Assembly: GCA_018400395.1 (NCBI GenBank)
Contig: JAGYMN010000025.1
Coordinates: 1-14,800, forward strand
Length of the DNA: 14,800 bases
Direction of reading: 5' to 3'
Source: Actinomycetota bacterium
GTDB lineage: Bacteria > Actinomycetota > Humimicrobiia > Humimicrobiales > Humimicrobiaceae
The notes below the pieces were generated by a model that saw only the letters and a list, made by a program, of their open reading frames with translations, searched no databases and was not told where the DNA came from. The position numbers and the translations under genes were made by a program. Numbering within the stretch: the stretch's first letter is position 1; the number at the start of each line of letters is the position of its first letter. Shown here piece by piece: positions 14,463 to 14,800 of the stretch.

Positions 14463-14639
14463 CTATATAATTTCAGGATAATTATATGTATAGTATTTTA
14501 CTTTGTCAAACAAAGAATTTATAAAAAAATTTATAATATTAATAAATTTATTAGGATCAAATGCTGATGGATTATCATATAGATATTTTCGTATCGCTCC
14601 TGTAATTGCAAGACGCCCGTCTGTATAACCCTTTCCCAT
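14463..14639 (-). pseudogene. C-terminal remnant of a class II fructose-bisphosphate aldolase
   Basis: A 58-codon frame from the ATG at 14639 to TAG at 14463 contains TDGRLAITGAIRKYL, then NPSAFDPNKFI. This follows the class II aldolase C-terminus TDLRLAFTAAIREFL...NP.EFDPRKYL. The catalytic N-terminal part is absent. In the same frame a TAA stands three codons before the ATG, and the stretch up to the window edge has further stops and no convincing aldolase sequence. No ribosome site is evident. The promoter of the glutamate synthase operon lies inside its last 16 codons, so this stretch now serves as regulatory DNA. The family call rests on motif memory, not an alignment; a novel small protein is the alternative. 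Confidence 0.45.
14481..14509 (-). promoter_or_regulatory. Consensus sigma-70 type promoter of the glutamate synthase operon
   Basis: TTGACA (14509-14504) and TATAAT (14486-14481) on the - strand match consensus at all twelve positions with a 17-base spacer. Transcription should begin near 14474, about 17 bases before the first ANTAR hairpin. A fully consensus promoter suggests strong constant initiation, with control left to the leader terminator. Confidence 0.85.
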
Positions 14640-14800
14640 GACTTATTTAGTCACTAGGAAACCTTAATTATCACAGCTGTCGCACCTTAATGTTCATAAG
14701 CCAGTATTAATTTAGTTTAATGCAATCATGTAATAAAAAAATAAACTACACAACCTTATCCATAATGACCTGATTAGAATATTAGAATTGGGATGTCATC
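14640..14800. other. AT-rich end of window without a recognisable gene
   Basis: All frames are interrupted by stops. On the - strand the first codons from the edge (GAC ATC CCA ATT) loosely recall the DIPLVLHGG stretch of class II aldolases. Their distance to the recognisable aldolase tail (about 172 bases against about 93 expected) does not fit without an insertion. I see no RNA gene or repeat. Confidence 0.3.

Noticed and set aside
14377..14474. Glutamine or other riboswitch in the glutamate synthase leader
   Set aside because: The leader is too short and lacks the conserved glnA-RNA core; the hexaloop pair explains the structure fully.

Overview
This AT-rich window holds eleven genes that look intact, one truncated gene, three decayed gene remnants and one well-resolved regulatory leader. 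Gene content suggests an anaerobic, Gram-positive-like (monoderm) bacterium: a heliorhodopsin, staphyloxanthin-type CrtQ/CrtO enzymes, an archaeal-style three-piece glutamate synthase, and an ANTAR-type antitermination leader of the kind known from Firmicutes and relatives. I cannot place it to genus. There are no rRNA or tRNA genes, no CRISPR array and no insertion sequence.

Layout. (1) Positions 18-2550, + strand: heliorhodopsin, a CrtQ-like carotenoid glycosyltransferase and a CrtO-like acyltransferase. This is a light-sensor and carotenoid end-group module. (2) 2542-3525, - strand: an aldo/keto reductase, meeting crtO tail to tail with a 9-base overlap. (3) 3526-4534: about 1 kb with no intact gene. 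It carries remnants of a histidine kinase (+) and an OmpR-type response regulator (-), a broken two-component system. (4) 4535-5440, +: a cation diffusion facilitator, ended by a strong hairpin. (5) 5535-8874, - strand: an asparagine-synthetase-like protein whose glutaminase cysteine is serine, a second CrtQ-like glycosyltransferase, and a FlK-like hotdog thioesterase. (6) 9039-10572, +: a probably lipid-anchored SagB-type nitroreductase, then a UMF1-family transporter cut to about 60% of its usual length. (7) 10671-14353, - strand: glutamate synthase in three pieces (amidotransferase; ferredoxin plus FMN synthase; GXGXG domain). (8) 14377-14509: its control region. (9) 14463-14639, -: the tail of a decayed class II aldolase.

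The strongest regulatory signal is upstream of the glutamate synthase operon, read on the - strand. A perfect TTGACA-17-TATAAT promoter is followed by two short hairpins. Each has a six-base loop with A at position 1 and G at position 4, the signature of ANTAR-protein binding. The 3' arm of the second hairpin is also the 5' arm of a 14-bp intrinsic terminator ending in six T. Binding of an ANTAR regulator should therefore stabilise hairpin 2, block the terminator and switch on nitrogen assimilation. The regulator is not in this window.

How the genes may work together (inference): the left end makes a sugar- and acyl-capped carotenoid alongside a retinal protein, and the right end assimilates ammonia into glutamate. 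The remnants and the truncated transporter mark sites of past rearrangement between functional blocks.
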